NCBI GenBank assembly: GCA_903851035.1
Contig: CAINND010000093.1
Location: 30,669 to 94,668 of the forward strand
DNA length: 64,000 nucleotides
Source: an uncultured Acidobacteriota bacterium
GTDB lineage: Bacteria; Acidobacteriota; Terriglobia; Terriglobales; Acidobacteriaceae
Reading direction: 5' to 3'
The translations under genes and the position numbers were made by a program. The notes beneath the pieces were generated by a model. That model saw only the letters and a program-made list of their open reading frames with translations, was not told the origin of the DNA and did no database searches. Shown one piece after another: positions 30,844 to 39,422 of the stretch. Numbering within the stretch: position 1 is the first letter of the stretch; every line of letters starts with the position of its first letter.

Positions 30844-31568
30844 TGACCACCGCTCTGCCGGATTTTGTGTCGGAGATCTCCGGCATGCTGGTGTCTCTTC
30901 TTCCAGTTGCCGCCCTCGGGTCCATTGTGCTCGCGGGTTTGCGACTGCGCGGCGAAGGAGGCATCAATTACGACGCCGGTGGGGGTTTCTTCAAGTGGCT
31001 GTTCTGGGGAGCGCTCCTGCTGACCCTGCCCGCAATCTTTTCTGCGACGGTTCCTGGACTTTTCTCTGGGGGGCCAGCTCCCGTTCCGCCTTCCGGAGCT
31101 GGGACGGGGACGTTCGGTTCCGTTGCGACAAGTCTCACGACGGGAATCACGAGCTTCGTCAACAATATCCTCGTCGGACGCATTGTGCCATTGATGGCGG
31201 CTGCCCTGTGTTTCAAGGCGATTCTTGATAGTTCCGAGGGGCATTCGCCGTTGCCGTCGATTATCTCGGCGCTATTTGTGCTGGGTTCCCAGGCATTCTG
31301 GACTCTTGCGAAGACCTGGTCCACCTCTTCCAGCAGTACAACTTCCACCGTAGCGTTCGCGTCCGCTGACGTCCTCGACAGCATGTTCAACTACCTGGCC
31401 ATGACGATCAGCCCGTATGTAGCAGTCCTGTGCTTCGCAGGAGCGGCGATCAACTACCAACGCTCAAAGCCGTGGGGCGTAGTGGCCCTCTCTGGACTCG
31501 CATTTCTGAGTTTCAGCGGATTGTGGTCACTTGTCACGGGTTGGATGGGGGTCACAATCACATGGTAG
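30843..31568 (+). CDS. Multi-spanning conjugation membrane protein with VirB2-like modules
   Basis: Protein of 241 residues, start overlapping the previous stop. Four or more membrane segments occur in two halves: SLLPVAALGSIVLAGLRLRG ... WLFWGALLLTLPAIF, and later YLAMTISPYVAVLCFAGAAINY ... VVALSGLAFLSFSGLWSLV. The second half resembles the pilin module of the neighbouring genes (NY ... P ... A ... Y ... S). Possibly a VirB2/VirB6-like inner-membrane component. Confidence 0.55.
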   Translation: MTTALPDFVSEISGMLVSLLPVAALGSIVLAGLRLRGEGGINYDAGGGFFKWLFWGALLLTLPAIFSATVPGLFSGGPAPVPPSGAGTGTFGSVATSLTTGITSFVNNILVGRIVPLMAAALCFKAILDSSEGHSPLPSIISALFVLGSQAFWTLAKTWSTSSSSTTSTVAFASADVLDSMFNYLAMTISPYVAVLCFAGAAINYQRSKPWGVVALSGLAFLSFSGLWSLVTGWMGVTITW

Positions 31569-31825
31569 AAAACTCCCTTCTTATCAAACTGCGCCAGTTC
31601 GTCATCTTGGCGGTTCTCCTAGCCGCCGCGGCGATTGCCGTTGCGGTGCTGGCGCGTTTCCGGATGGGCCTCATAGTGCTTAGGGCTGGGTTTGCGGTGT
31701 TCAACGTTCTTTCGTTTTTCTATTGCCTATCGCTGGTCGGGCAAAAAGCGTGGGAAACCAGCGCCCGAATCGCGAACGCATTTCGCCACCCGGCCAAGGA
31801 GTCAAGCAATGTCGAGTGCAACTGA
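31562..31825 (+). CDS. Small membrane protein in the T4SS operon
   Basis: Protein of 87 residues with two hydrophobic segments (FVILAVLLAAAAIAVAVLA and LRAGFAVFNVLSFFYCLSL). The start overlaps the preceding gene by 7 bp and the end overlaps the next gene by 17 bp, so it is firmly embedded in the operon. No family recognised. Confidence 0.55.
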   Translation: MVENSLLIKLRQFVILAVLLAAAAIAVAVLARFRMGLIVLRAGFAVFNVLSFFYCLSLVGQKAWETSARIANAFRHPAKESSNVECN

Positions 31826-32279
31826 TCCGGCACAGGCAATCTTGGCGATGGTCAACTGGCTTGGCCTGATCGTGATGCCGGTCATGGCGGCCTTGTTCCT
31901 TGCCATCGGAGTTTACAAGTACTCCAAAGGCGAGAGCATGGAACGCTCGGTGATCGGAGTCATGGTTGCCATCAGCATCTCCGGCATCACCCGCCTTGCG
32001 GAGTACTTCGTCGCAACGAGTGCCGGAAATTCGATGGTCACCGACACCTACTCCAATGCACTTCTGAACCTGACAAATTGGGTTGCCAACGTGATCCTGC
32101 CGGTCTACGCAGCGATAGAGGTAGTGCGAGCCGGAATCTCGTTTGAAGACCTCACCAGCATGCGCACCGATCTCAGACCAGTCAAACACTTTGCCACCGC
32201 GGTGATGTGCTGCGCGGTCTCGGCAATCATGCGGCTGATCGAGTATTGGGTCGCCAACGGCCAGCAGATTGGGAGCTAA
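31809..32279 (+). CDS. Tandem VirB2-like pilin-module protein
   Basis: Protein of 156 residues made of two copies of the module seen in 30400-30843: MVNWLGLIVMPVMAALFLA ... SGITRLAEYFVA and LTNWVANVILPVYAAIEVV ... SAIMRLIEYWVANGQQIG. The second copy ends with the same GQQ(I/V)G as the single-copy protein. There is no signal peptide. It may be a structural relative of the pilin placed in the inner membrane. Confidence 0.6.
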   Translation: MSSATDPAQAILAMVNWLGLIVMPVMAALFLAIGVYKYSKGESMERSVIGVMVAISISGITRLAEYFVATSAGNSMVTDTYSNALLNLTNWVANVILPVYAAIEVVRAGISFEDLTSMRTDLRPVKHFATAVMCCAVSAIMRLIEYWVANGQQIGS

Positions 32280-32283
32280 TCGA

Positions 32284-32628
32284 ATGTCATTGCAAGTTTC
32301 ACCGGTATCGCGCAACCTGCACAATCCGGTCTACCTCATGGGCCTCGAAATCGAGGACATGATGATCATCGGCATCGTCTGCATCGTGGCGCTCATGGGC
32401 GGCCAGTTCCTCTTCCCGGACCGCTATCTCGTATTTCTTCCCCTCAACTGGGCGCTGATGTTGCTGGTTCTGATTCTTGGGGTGCCCTCACTGTCCATCT
32501 TCAAGTACGGCAAACCACGCGGCTATATGAAGGACCTGATTGCGTGGTACACGAAGCCGCGCGCGTATGCAGCGTGCGAGCGCGATGAACAATTCCCCGC
32601 TCAATACCTGTTCGAGGAGGAGGACTGA
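32284..32628 (+). CDS. VirB3-like protein
   Basis: Protein of 114 residues directly before the VirB4 gene and overlapping it (TGATG). It has an N-terminal RNLHNPVYLMGLEIED segment, two adjacent membrane helices (MMIIGIVCIVALMGGQFLF and FLPLNWALMLLVLILGVPSL) and a cytoplasmic tail. Position, size and topology match VirB3, which anchors VirB4 at the membrane. Confidence 0.7.
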   Translation: MSLQVSPVSRNLHNPVYLMGLEIEDMMIIGIVCIVALMGGQFLFPDRYLVFLPLNWALMLLVLILGVPSLSIFKYGKPRGYMKDLIAWYTKPRAYAACERDEQFPAQYLFEEED

Positions 32629-35417
32629 TGCCAACTACAACCGCAGAACACAACCGTTCTCTTGTCACTCCGGGAATTTACTCGCTGCTTCCCATCCGCG
32701 ATTTTCTTCCAGGAGCACTGACAGCTGCCGATGGGGTGATGGTCCGAACCGATGGATGCTATGTAGCAGGCTTCCATCTTGGCGGCTCACTGACGTACTT
32801 TGGCGACGACGCCGCGATGAACGAAATGAAGGGTCGAGTCGAGGCCCTGCTTCGCACTGTTCCCGAAGAGAGCATGCGCGTCCAGTTCCGCTATGAGGTG
32901 GTTGAGAACGCGAACGGTCTCATCGATCGCTACGAAGCGCTGCAACGCACGGAGTCCGATGTTGCGCGACGCATGGATGCCATTCGCATTGAAGGCTGGA
33001 GAAAAGAAGAAGAGCACAGCGAATTCCTGACGCGCCTGGCCGCAGTGTATTTCATCTGGGATCCCGCGCTCCACGAGCGCCTGAATCGCACTACAACCAG
33101 CGTGCTGGCCAGCCACAAAGATGACTCAAGAGCACAGGCTGTGCAGCCGGCGGAGATTGAGCCGAGCGGCGGATTTTCTGGTTCTATCAAACGCCTCTTC
33201 AAGAAAACTACGGCACCGGTGTCGGCCGAGTCGCAAGCTCAGATCGGCAAGAAAAAACACCTCTCCATTGTCACTCAGTTTGAGAGCTTCCTCCGCGGCA
33301 TTGAGTCGTCCTTGAAGACCGCGGGGTTGAATCCATCGCGCATGGCTGCGGATGAGTTTTTTGCGGAAGTGAGCCGGGCGCTGAGTCCGAATCCGATATC
33401 CAGGCGAGGCTTCCGCCCCCCGAACTACCTTGACACCCGCCCGCTCACCGCGCGCGCGCAACTGGGGAGCGTCTCGATTCTGGATGAGACGGAAGACTAC
33501 CTCAATATCGATGGGTACCTCTACGGTTGCATCACGATGAAGGTGCCGCCCGAGGCCACCTTCCCAGGGATCATCCGGGAGCTGCTTACCTGCGGATTTC
33601 CTCTCACGATCTCCGTCCAGATCGTCATACCGAACCAGCAGAAGGTGATTGAAAAGTACAAGAGCCGCTACAAGAAGATGCAGGCAGCGCAGCTGGACAA
33701 GGATGGCAATCACAAGGTGGACGTGGGTGCAGCTGTCCAGGCGCGCGAACTGCTGGAGATCCAGGAGCGGCTGATCTCCGGTTCCTGCAAGACGACGCAG
33801 GTGTCGTTCTCCATCACGTACCGCACCTCGAAACCAGCAACGACTTCCAAGGAATACGAGCAAACGGAGCGCCAACTCGCAAGCTTCCGCCAGCAGCTAT
33901 TGCAGGTGATCGCCAGGAGAAATGGCGCGAATGCACTGGCGGAGACGCTCGCAAAACGCCGCATCTTTTTCAGCACATTGCCCGGTCTTGCAACGAGTGA
34001 TCGTCGAGAAATGGATCTGCTCAGCGAGCACGCCGCCGATCTGGTGCCGCTGGAGATGCCTTGGAGCGGAATGCAGCGCGAGCCGCTGACCTTGTGGCAC
34101 ACACCATACCGCCATCTGCTGCCGTACTCACCCTTTGACGCGAGCCTCGAGAACGCCAATGCGCTGATCTGCGCCAACTCAGGTTCGGGCAAGAGCGTTC
34201 TCATCGGCAAGCTGCTCCTTACGTGTGCCCGCCGCGACACCAAGGTCTCCATCCTCGAGCGCGGTGATTCCTACAAGACCGCCGTCGAGTTGATGGGCGG
34301 CCAGATGCTCAAGATGTCGCTCGACTCCAAGTTCACGATCAATCCATTCGATCTTGAACCGGGACAGACAACTCCTTCCAAGGATCACGTCGCGTTCTTG
34401 AAGACGCTCTCTCGCTACATGATTGGCGGAGGCGGCAACTACGATGCGGACATCCTAGACGGAATATTGGACCAGGCGATCAAGACCACATATGACCGCA
34501 TCGCTTCCAAACGCTCCGGATCTAAAACCCCCGTATTCAGCGATCTCAAGGCCGACCTCGAAACATACCAGGAGCGCGGCCAACCGAAGATCGAAGAGTT
34601 AGCCCATATCGCGGCATTCAAACTCGGTTCATGGGTTGGACAGGGAATGTATGCCAACCTCTTCGACCGTCAGACCACGGTGCCCATGACCGCTCCCTGG
34701 CTGTACTTCAACATCGAGCAACTCAAGGACGATCCCCGCCTTGAGACAGCAATGAGCCTGCTAATCGCCTATGCGACGACAAACCGTGCCGCTGGCGAAT
34801 CGGGCCGGCGCTCTATTGTCATCCTCGATGAGTGCTGGTCCCTGCTAGACTCTCGGGATTTGTCCGTGACGGTCGAACAGCTATTCCGCACAGCCCGCAA
34901 GCGCAATGCCTGCGTGTGGGGTGTCTCCCAGTCGGTAGAGGACTTTACCGGGACACCGGATAATCCCAAACCGATCGGCGCTGCGATCCTCTCGACCACG
35001 GCGACGCGCCTCATTGGCCGGCAGAAGGGCAACATCAAGGTCCTGGAGCACTTTTTGCACTTCAATCCGATCGTCTGCAATGCGGTCAAGAGCATTGGCA
35101 TGACCGAGAAGGGCAAGCAGAGCCAGTTCCTGTTGGCTGTAGGCGACAACCCGGAGACGACGCAGATCGTCTTTGTGCGCATCACGCCGTTTGAATACTG
35201 GACCATGACCACCATGCCGCGAGAAAAGACCTATCGCGCCTACTGGCAGCGTCTGCATCCAGATCTCTCCATGTTCGACCAACTGTACTCATTGTCAGAG
35301 CAGTATCCCAATGGCATTTCCGCTCTCCCCGAACTACCCGAGGAGGTCACGGGCGAGGTCTATCAGTCCAGCCCATCCGTATACACGAGTTCACAGACGC
35401 AGGAGGCACACGCATGA
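32628..35417 (+). CDS. VirB4/TraC-type conjugation ATPase
   Basis: ATPase of 929 residues. N-terminal VirB4 domain (ADGVMVRTDGCYVAGFHL). Walker A is ANSGSGKS at about residues 516-523, and Walker B IVILDECWSLLD at about 729-740, followed by RTARKRNACVWGVSQSVEDF and the arginine-bearing ATRLIGRQKG. The length is slightly above the usual 800-880. Known role: energising assembly of the type IV secretion channel. ATG overlaps the previous TGA, and GAGGAGGAGG precedes it. Confidence 0.93.
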   Translation: MPTTTAEHNRSLVTPGIYSLLPIRDFLPGALTAADGVMVRTDGCYVAGFHLGGSLTYFGDDAAMNEMKGRVEALLRTVPEESMRVQFRYEVVENANGLIDRYEALQRTESDVARRMDAIRIEGWRKEEEHSEFLTRLAAVYFIWDPALHERLNRTTTSVLASHKDDSRAQAVQPAEIEPSGGFSGSIKRLFKKTTAPVSAESQAQIGKKKHLSIVTQFESFLRGIESSLKTAGLNPSRMAADEFFAEVSRALSPNPISRRGFRPPNYLDTRPLTARAQLGSVSILDETEDYLNIDGYLYGCITMKVPPEATFPGIIRELLTCGFPLTISVQIVIPNQQKVIEKYKSRYKKMQAAQLDKDGNHKVDVGAAVQARELLEIQERLISGSCKTTQVSFSITYRTSKPATTSKEYEQTERQLASFRQQLLQVIARRNGANALAETLAKRRIFFSTLPGLATSDRREMDLLSEHAADLVPLEMPWSGMQREPLTLWHTPYRHLLPYSPFDASLENANALICANSGSGKSVLIGKLLLTCARRDTKVSILERGDSYKTAVELMGGQMLKMSLDSKFTINPFDLEPGQTTPSKDHVAFLKTLSRYMIGGGGNYDADILDGILDQAIKTTYDRIASKRSGSKTPVFSDLKADLETYQERGQPKIEELAHIAAFKLGSWVGQGMYANLFDRQTTVPMTAPWLYFNIEQLKDDPRLETAMSLLIAYATTNRAAGESGRRSIVILDECWSLLDSRDLSVTVEQLFRTARKRNACVWGVSQSVEDFTGTPDNPKPIGAAILSTTATRLIGRQKGNIKVLEHFLHFNPIVCNAVKSIGMTEKGKQSQFLLAVGDNPETTQIVFVRITPFEYWTMTTMPREKTYRAYWQRLHPDLSMFDQLYSLSEQYPNGISALPELPEEVTGEVYQSSPSVYTSSQTQEAHA

Positions 35418-36256
35418 GTTCATCTTCCACGAAAACCAACTTCTTCCGGCGGCTTGCGTTCGCCGCCGCACCGCTCGTTGTATTGCTGTTGGTGTGGCCG
35501 GCAACACGTGCGCACGCGGACATCTTCAGTGTGTTCACGGATCTCTTCAATACTGTGACTAGCACTCTCGGAGGCCCCAGCTCGGCCATCGACAGCGCTA
35601 GTTCTCAGCAGCTTCAGTTTCTGACAGGCACGATCTACCCGCAATCTTTAATCGACCAGTTGCACTCGTCGATCTCTACGACGACTTCCACCTACCGGCC
35701 ATGGATGACGAGCGTGATGGCGCTTCCTACAAACAGCGCCACCGCTGTTGGCTCTCGCCAATTGGAGTCTGCCACGCGAGGGGGATCGAGTGTGCTGCCG
35801 TCCCAATTGCAGACATCATTCCGAACCACATATGGTTCACCCGTTACAGCCAAGGGAGCTGCAACGTTTACGCAAACCGTGACGGACATGTCCGATTCGC
35901 AGGCGCTGGATGTCTTCTCTCTTACCTCGGCCTCCGATTTCACGGCAAACACTCTCATCTCCCAGTCCCACACCGTTGAGGATTCCGGCGCCGCGATTGC
36001 ACCCGGGAATGCTGATCACGCGGCGCTACAGGCCAAAGCATTGGAGCTGTACTCGGCTGCAATCCGCCACAAGCTTCTGGCGGCCAATCTCCGCTTGGAG
36101 TCCGTCGAGCTGGCGAACACTACGGGAGCGATCAAGCAACAGATGGTTCATCCGGTACCAGCAAGCACCTATCTGGTTTCGGGTTCCAGCGCCTTAAGCA
36201 CAGCCGGTACCTCTGGCGGTGCCAACAATCAGACTTCCACGCAGACCGCGAAATAG
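35414..36256 (+). CDS. VirB5/TrbJ-like exported protein, copy 1
   Basis: Protein of 280 residues with a signal peptide (LVVLLLVWPATRAHA). The mature start DIFSVFTDLFNTV is amphipathic, and a long helical C-terminal section contains ALQAKALELYSAAIRHKLLAANLRLESVELAN. The position directly after VirB4, and the helical exported nature, fit VirB5/TrbJ minor pilins. Homologous in layout to the next gene. ATGA overlap with VirB4. Confidence 0.55.
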   Translation: MSSSSTKTNFFRRLAFAAAPLVVLLLVWPATRAHADIFSVFTDLFNTVTSTLGGPSSAIDSASSQQLQFLTGTIYPQSLIDQLHSSISTTTSTYRPWMTSVMALPTNSATAVGSRQLESATRGGSSVLPSQLQTSFRTTYGSPVTAKGAATFTQTVTDMSDSQALDVFSLTSASDFTANTLISQSHTVEDSGAAIAPGNADHAALQAKALELYSAAIRHKLLAANLRLESVELANTTGAIKQQMVHPVPASTYLVSGSSALSTAGTSGGANNQTSTQTAK

Positions 36257-36266
36257 AGAGGACTTC

Positions 36267-37082
36267 ATGTCACTACGGAACAAACTTAAGCAGTTCGCAA
36301 CGCACCCTGCAGCTCGCCGATCCGCTTGGATCGCTGGCGCGGCCTTGTTTGTGGCTTTGTGTTCGCCCGCTCCAGCCCACGCACAGTTTGATACGGCTGC
36401 CATCCTCGCCTATCTCGAGCAGTTGAACAGCATGATGCAATCGAGCCTTGGCGTGCCGCTCTCGTCGATCAGTTCGACGGTGGCAAGTATGAACTCGTTC
36501 ACTCAGAGTTCTGTGTATCCACAGGATCAACTGCAACAGGCGCAGCAGATGGCAACAGGGCTGCAGACACAAGCCAGCTCCGGCGCGCTAACGATTCACA
36601 CTCAACGCAGCAGCTCCCAGAACCCCACAAACCAAGCATTCGAGACGGCACTGTTGTCAGGTGATCCCAATGCAACCGCTGCCGTGCCGGCTTACTACAC
36701 GGCGACCTACGGCGCCTCCTCGACGACCAACATTCCGCCACAGATTCAGACGATTGTTGACATGAACGACGCACTGGCCCAGGACGCCATGAAACGCTCC
36801 ATTCAGATGGACGCGGTTTCGGACAGGGAACTGGATCTCGTCCAGCAGCTTTTGGGGCAGGCAAGTTCAGCGTCCTCCGGTACGGCACCCATATTGACGG
36901 TGCAGGCCGATGCCTGGCTGGTGCAAGCGAATGCCTATAGCCAGCTGGCGGAAGCGGACCTTCTCCGCGTGAAAGCCGGGCAGCTCGCTACGACGAGCGC
37001 GATTTACAAGCTGGGAGCTTCCACGCAGTCAACCACGAGCGGCGCATTCACCGGAATACTCGGCTCCAGATCGTCTCAATAA
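36267..37082 (+). CDS. VirB5/TrbJ-like exported protein, copy 2
   Basis: Protein of 271 residues from ATG 36267 (after AGAGAGGA), with signal peptide ending in SPAPAHAQ. The shared layout with copy 1 includes a YPQ(S/D) segment, AYYTATYGASSTT against TTYGSPVT, a DMxDxxAxD motif and a long helical C-terminus. It is probably a duplicated minor pilin or adhesin gene. Confidence 0.55.
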   Translation: MSLRNKLKQFATHPAARRSAWIAGAALFVALCSPAPAHAQFDTAAILAYLEQLNSMMQSSLGVPLSSISSTVASMNSFTQSSVYPQDQLQQAQQMATGLQTQASSGALTIHTQRSSSQNPTNQAFETALLSGDPNATAAVPAYYTATYGASSTTNIPPQIQTIVDMNDALAQDAMKRSIQMDAVSDRELDLVQQLLGQASSASSGTAPILTVQADAWLVQANAYSQLAEADLLRVKAGQLATTSAIYKLGASTQSTTSGAFTGILGSRSSQ

Positions 37083-37095
37083 CCGGCGGACTCTC

Positions 37096-38151
37096 ATGAT
37101 GCTATTGCAGGCAACACCCACAAACTTCGCGTCGTACCAGAGCACGATCACGAATATCTTGTCGAACGCCAGCATCACGCCCATCGGTACCGCGATCCAG
37201 GGCGTGGCGATATCTCTGGTGGCGGTCACGGCGCTGGTTGGCATCTACGAGGCTTTCTTTGATGGCGGCAATCTCCGTGCTGCCGCCATCACCATGCTGA
37301 AGTACATCATCGTCGCCTACATCATCACCAACTGGACCAGCCTGTTTCAGACGATGATCACGGACATGGCGACGGTGACTAATACGCTGCAAGGCGGCGC
37401 GAACGTCAACACAGACGTTTACGATGCCTTCAATCAGTCGCTCCAGACCTACTACGCAAGTACCGGCGACGGAATACTGACGCAGCTTTTCAATGCCGCC
37501 AGCGGTCAGATCCTTATGGTTGTGCTGACAGCGATCTGCAGCTTCATTGAGTCCGCCGCCTACATGTTCTTCTGCTTCTGGTACACGTTCTGGGGAGCGA
37601 TTCTCTGGGGCATCGGGCCCATCATCATTGCGCTCTTGCCCAGCTCGGGGCTTGGCAGGTATGCGACTGCATACCTGAGCAAGGTTGGGGAATGGCTGAT
37701 GTGGCCAATTCTCTACGCCATTCTCGGCGCGATCATGGTTGCCCTGAACATGAATACCGCCACCGCCATTCTCAACACGAACAGCAGCCTTTCTCAGCAG
37801 TCTCAACAGGTGTACATCATCGCCACCTCAATAGCGTTGGCCATCTGTCTTCTCACCATTCCGTTCACGGCTCACACCCTAATCTCCGGCCACTTCGCCC
37901 TCGCCGGCGGCGTGCTGGTCGGGTTGGTCATGAAGACGACCAGGATCGCGCAGTCGGCCGGTAGAGCCGGGGCCAGCGGCGGTGCCGTTGGCGGTAGCTC
38001 CGGCGGCGGCTCTGGCGGCGCAGTGTATGCCGCCTCCGGCGGTGGCGGCAGCAGCGGCGGTATGCAAGCCGGGGCACGGTACCGCAGTGATCTCTCCGGA
38101 TCGGGCGGCGGGCGAATGCCCCCTCCGTACACTCCACCACCTGCTGTTTAG
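37096..38151 (+). CDS. VirB6/TrbL-like polytopic membrane protein
   Basis: Protein of 351 residues with about six membrane segments (IQGVAISLVAVTALVGIYEAF, MLKYIIVAYIITNW, AAYMFFCFWYTFWGAILWGIG, WPILYAILGAIMVAL, IATSIALAICLLTIPF, ALAGGVLVGLVM). A cytoplasmic tail extremely rich in Gly/Ser (GGSSGGGSGGAVYAASGGGG) follows. The layout is that of TrbL/VirB6 channel proteins. Confidence 0.8.
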   Translation: MMLLQATPTNFASYQSTITNILSNASITPIGTAIQGVAISLVAVTALVGIYEAFFDGGNLRAAAITMLKYIIVAYIITNWTSLFQTMITDMATVTNTLQGGANVNTDVYDAFNQSLQTYYASTGDGILTQLFNAASGQILMVVLTAICSFIESAAYMFFCFWYTFWGAILWGIGPIIIALLPSSGLGRYATAYLSKVGEWLMWPILYAILGAIMVALNMNTATAILNTNSSLSQQSQQVYIIATSIALAICLLTIPFTAHTLISGHFALAGGVLVGLVMKTTRIAQSAGRAGASGGAVGGSSGGGSGGAVYAASGGGGSSGGMQAGARYRSDLSGSGGGRMPPPYTPPPAV

Positions 38152-38180
38152 CCTGATCGCATCACCGAGGACCTATACGA

Positions 38181-38897
38181 ATGGCTACTTCTGTTATGAG
38201 CGACGAGTCACCCAAGTTCTACGAAGCCGATGGCGCTCTGCGCGCGTTTTCCAATCGCGCCATCATCATCTCTGTCATTGCTTGCGTTGTGGCGCTGGTT
38301 GCCGTGGCCGGTTGTGTCATCGCCCGGATGCAGCCCCCAACCGTGATCAAAGTGTCGCCCACCGGCGATGCGTTGGTGGTGAGTCCCAACGGCTCCATCA
38401 AGAGCACGCTCACTCCCGGCGCTCTGCAAAATGTCGTGGCGGCCGAGGCTCCCACGGCGTTTGAGAAAGAGGCTTACGTCCGGCTGTTTCTCGAACACTA
38501 CCTAAACTACGACCAACACACGTTGCCGAAGAACTGGTCGGACGCTTTGAACATGATGACCGCGAACCTCCGGCATCAGGCCGTCTTGCAGATGCAGAAG
38601 AACGACGCGGTCGGCAAACTCCAGGACGCGCAGGCACGTTCGGAGTCCAAGCTCAGCAGTGTCGAGGCCAGTCAGGATCCTCTCGTCTATAGCGCATTCG
38701 GCGTCCGGACGCTCCACCACATGAGCGGCAAGTCAGAAGCCGTGGATGAAATTGTGGAGGCTTACAAGATCCGTCTGGCCGTGGCGGAGCGCAGCGCAAA
38801 GAATCCAACGGGTCTGTATATCGCCGAGTATTCGACGACGCAAATCCATGGCGAACAAAAGCCCCCTCACTTTGACGATGGAGGGGTACAACAATGA
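38181..38897 (+). CDS. VirB8/TrbF-like protein
   Basis: Bitopic inner-membrane protein of 238 residues. A cytoplasmic N-terminus (PKFYEADGALRAFSN) leads to one membrane helix (about residues 27-50). The periplasmic domain is of the VirB8/TrbF NTF2-like kind (AYVRLFLEHYLNYDQHTLPKNWSDALNMM ... EAYKIRLAVAERSAKNPTGLYIAEY). It is located between VirB6 and the polymerase gene. Confidence 0.65.
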   Translation: MATSVMSDESPKFYEADGALRAFSNRAIIISVIACVVALVAVAGCVIARMQPPTVIKVSPTGDALVVSPNGSIKSTLTPGALQNVVAAEAPTAFEKEAYVRLFLEHYLNYDQHTLPKNWSDALNMMTANLRHQAVLQMQKNDAVGKLQDAQARSESKLSSVEASQDPLVYSAFGVRTLHHMSGKSEAVDEIVEAYKIRLAVAERSAKNPTGLYIAEYSTTQIHGEQKPPHFDDGGVQQ

Positions 38898-39181
38898 CGA
38901 CCAGCACGGAAGCAGTTCCGAGCACGTCTGCGGCACTAGAGCCAAAGCGGCGCGGAAGGAAAACCGCGGCGACATCGGCCGGCAGCTTCGCTTATTACGA
39001 CGCGACGGTTTCATCCGATGGGAGTATCACCGCCATCGGCAAGTCCTTCGGCTCGGAGTTCGATGCGCAGAAGTCCTGCGCGCGAACGGGCAAGCCGTAT
39101 CTGAAGATCGAGACCCTTTGGGTTGAGTTCGCGGTGGTCGATGGGAAGCTGGCCGTCGTCGCATCACCGGTAAAGAAGTAG
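38894..39181 (+). CDS. Small hypothetical protein upstream of the RNA-polymerase-like gene
   Basis: Protein of 95 residues overlapping VirB8 by ATGA. A basic, disordered N-terminus (EPKRRGRKTAATS) precedes a small beta-rich domain (SFAYYDATVSSDGSITAIGKSFG ... LWVEFAVVDGKLAVV). Not recognised. Being the immediate upstream neighbour of the polymerase-like gene, it may work with it, for instance as a nucleic-acid-binding partner. Confidence 0.5.
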   Translation: MTTSTEAVPSTSAALEPKRRGRKTAATSAGSFAYYDATVSSDGSITAIGKSFGSEFDAQKSCARTGKPYLKIETLWVEFAVVDGKLAVVASPVKK

Positions 39182-39422
39182 TAAGGGCGGCAAACAAGTT
39201 TACCTGAGTCTCCGCACAGTGCAGCACTTTGTGACCGAGACCATGTAGCGCACCTTGCCCGCGTTTAGGCGAGGAATTGTTTACCGGCCTGGCATTCGCG
39301 CCTTGGTCGCCTTTGTACGACGAACAAGCGTGGATGTCGGGGCGGGCTTTCAGCCAACTCGTATCCACCTGTTCGCGTGCGCAGTCCCAACCTTGGATTG
39401 CAGTACGTAACGGGAGATTACG
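39182..39422. other. Non-coding leader before the polymerase-like gene
   Basis: About 240 bp with no gene, the largest gap inside T4SS operon II. It could carry a separate promoter for the polymerase-like gene, but I see no convincing -35/-10 pair. GGGAG at 39411-39415 is the ribosome-binding site. Confidence 0.35.
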
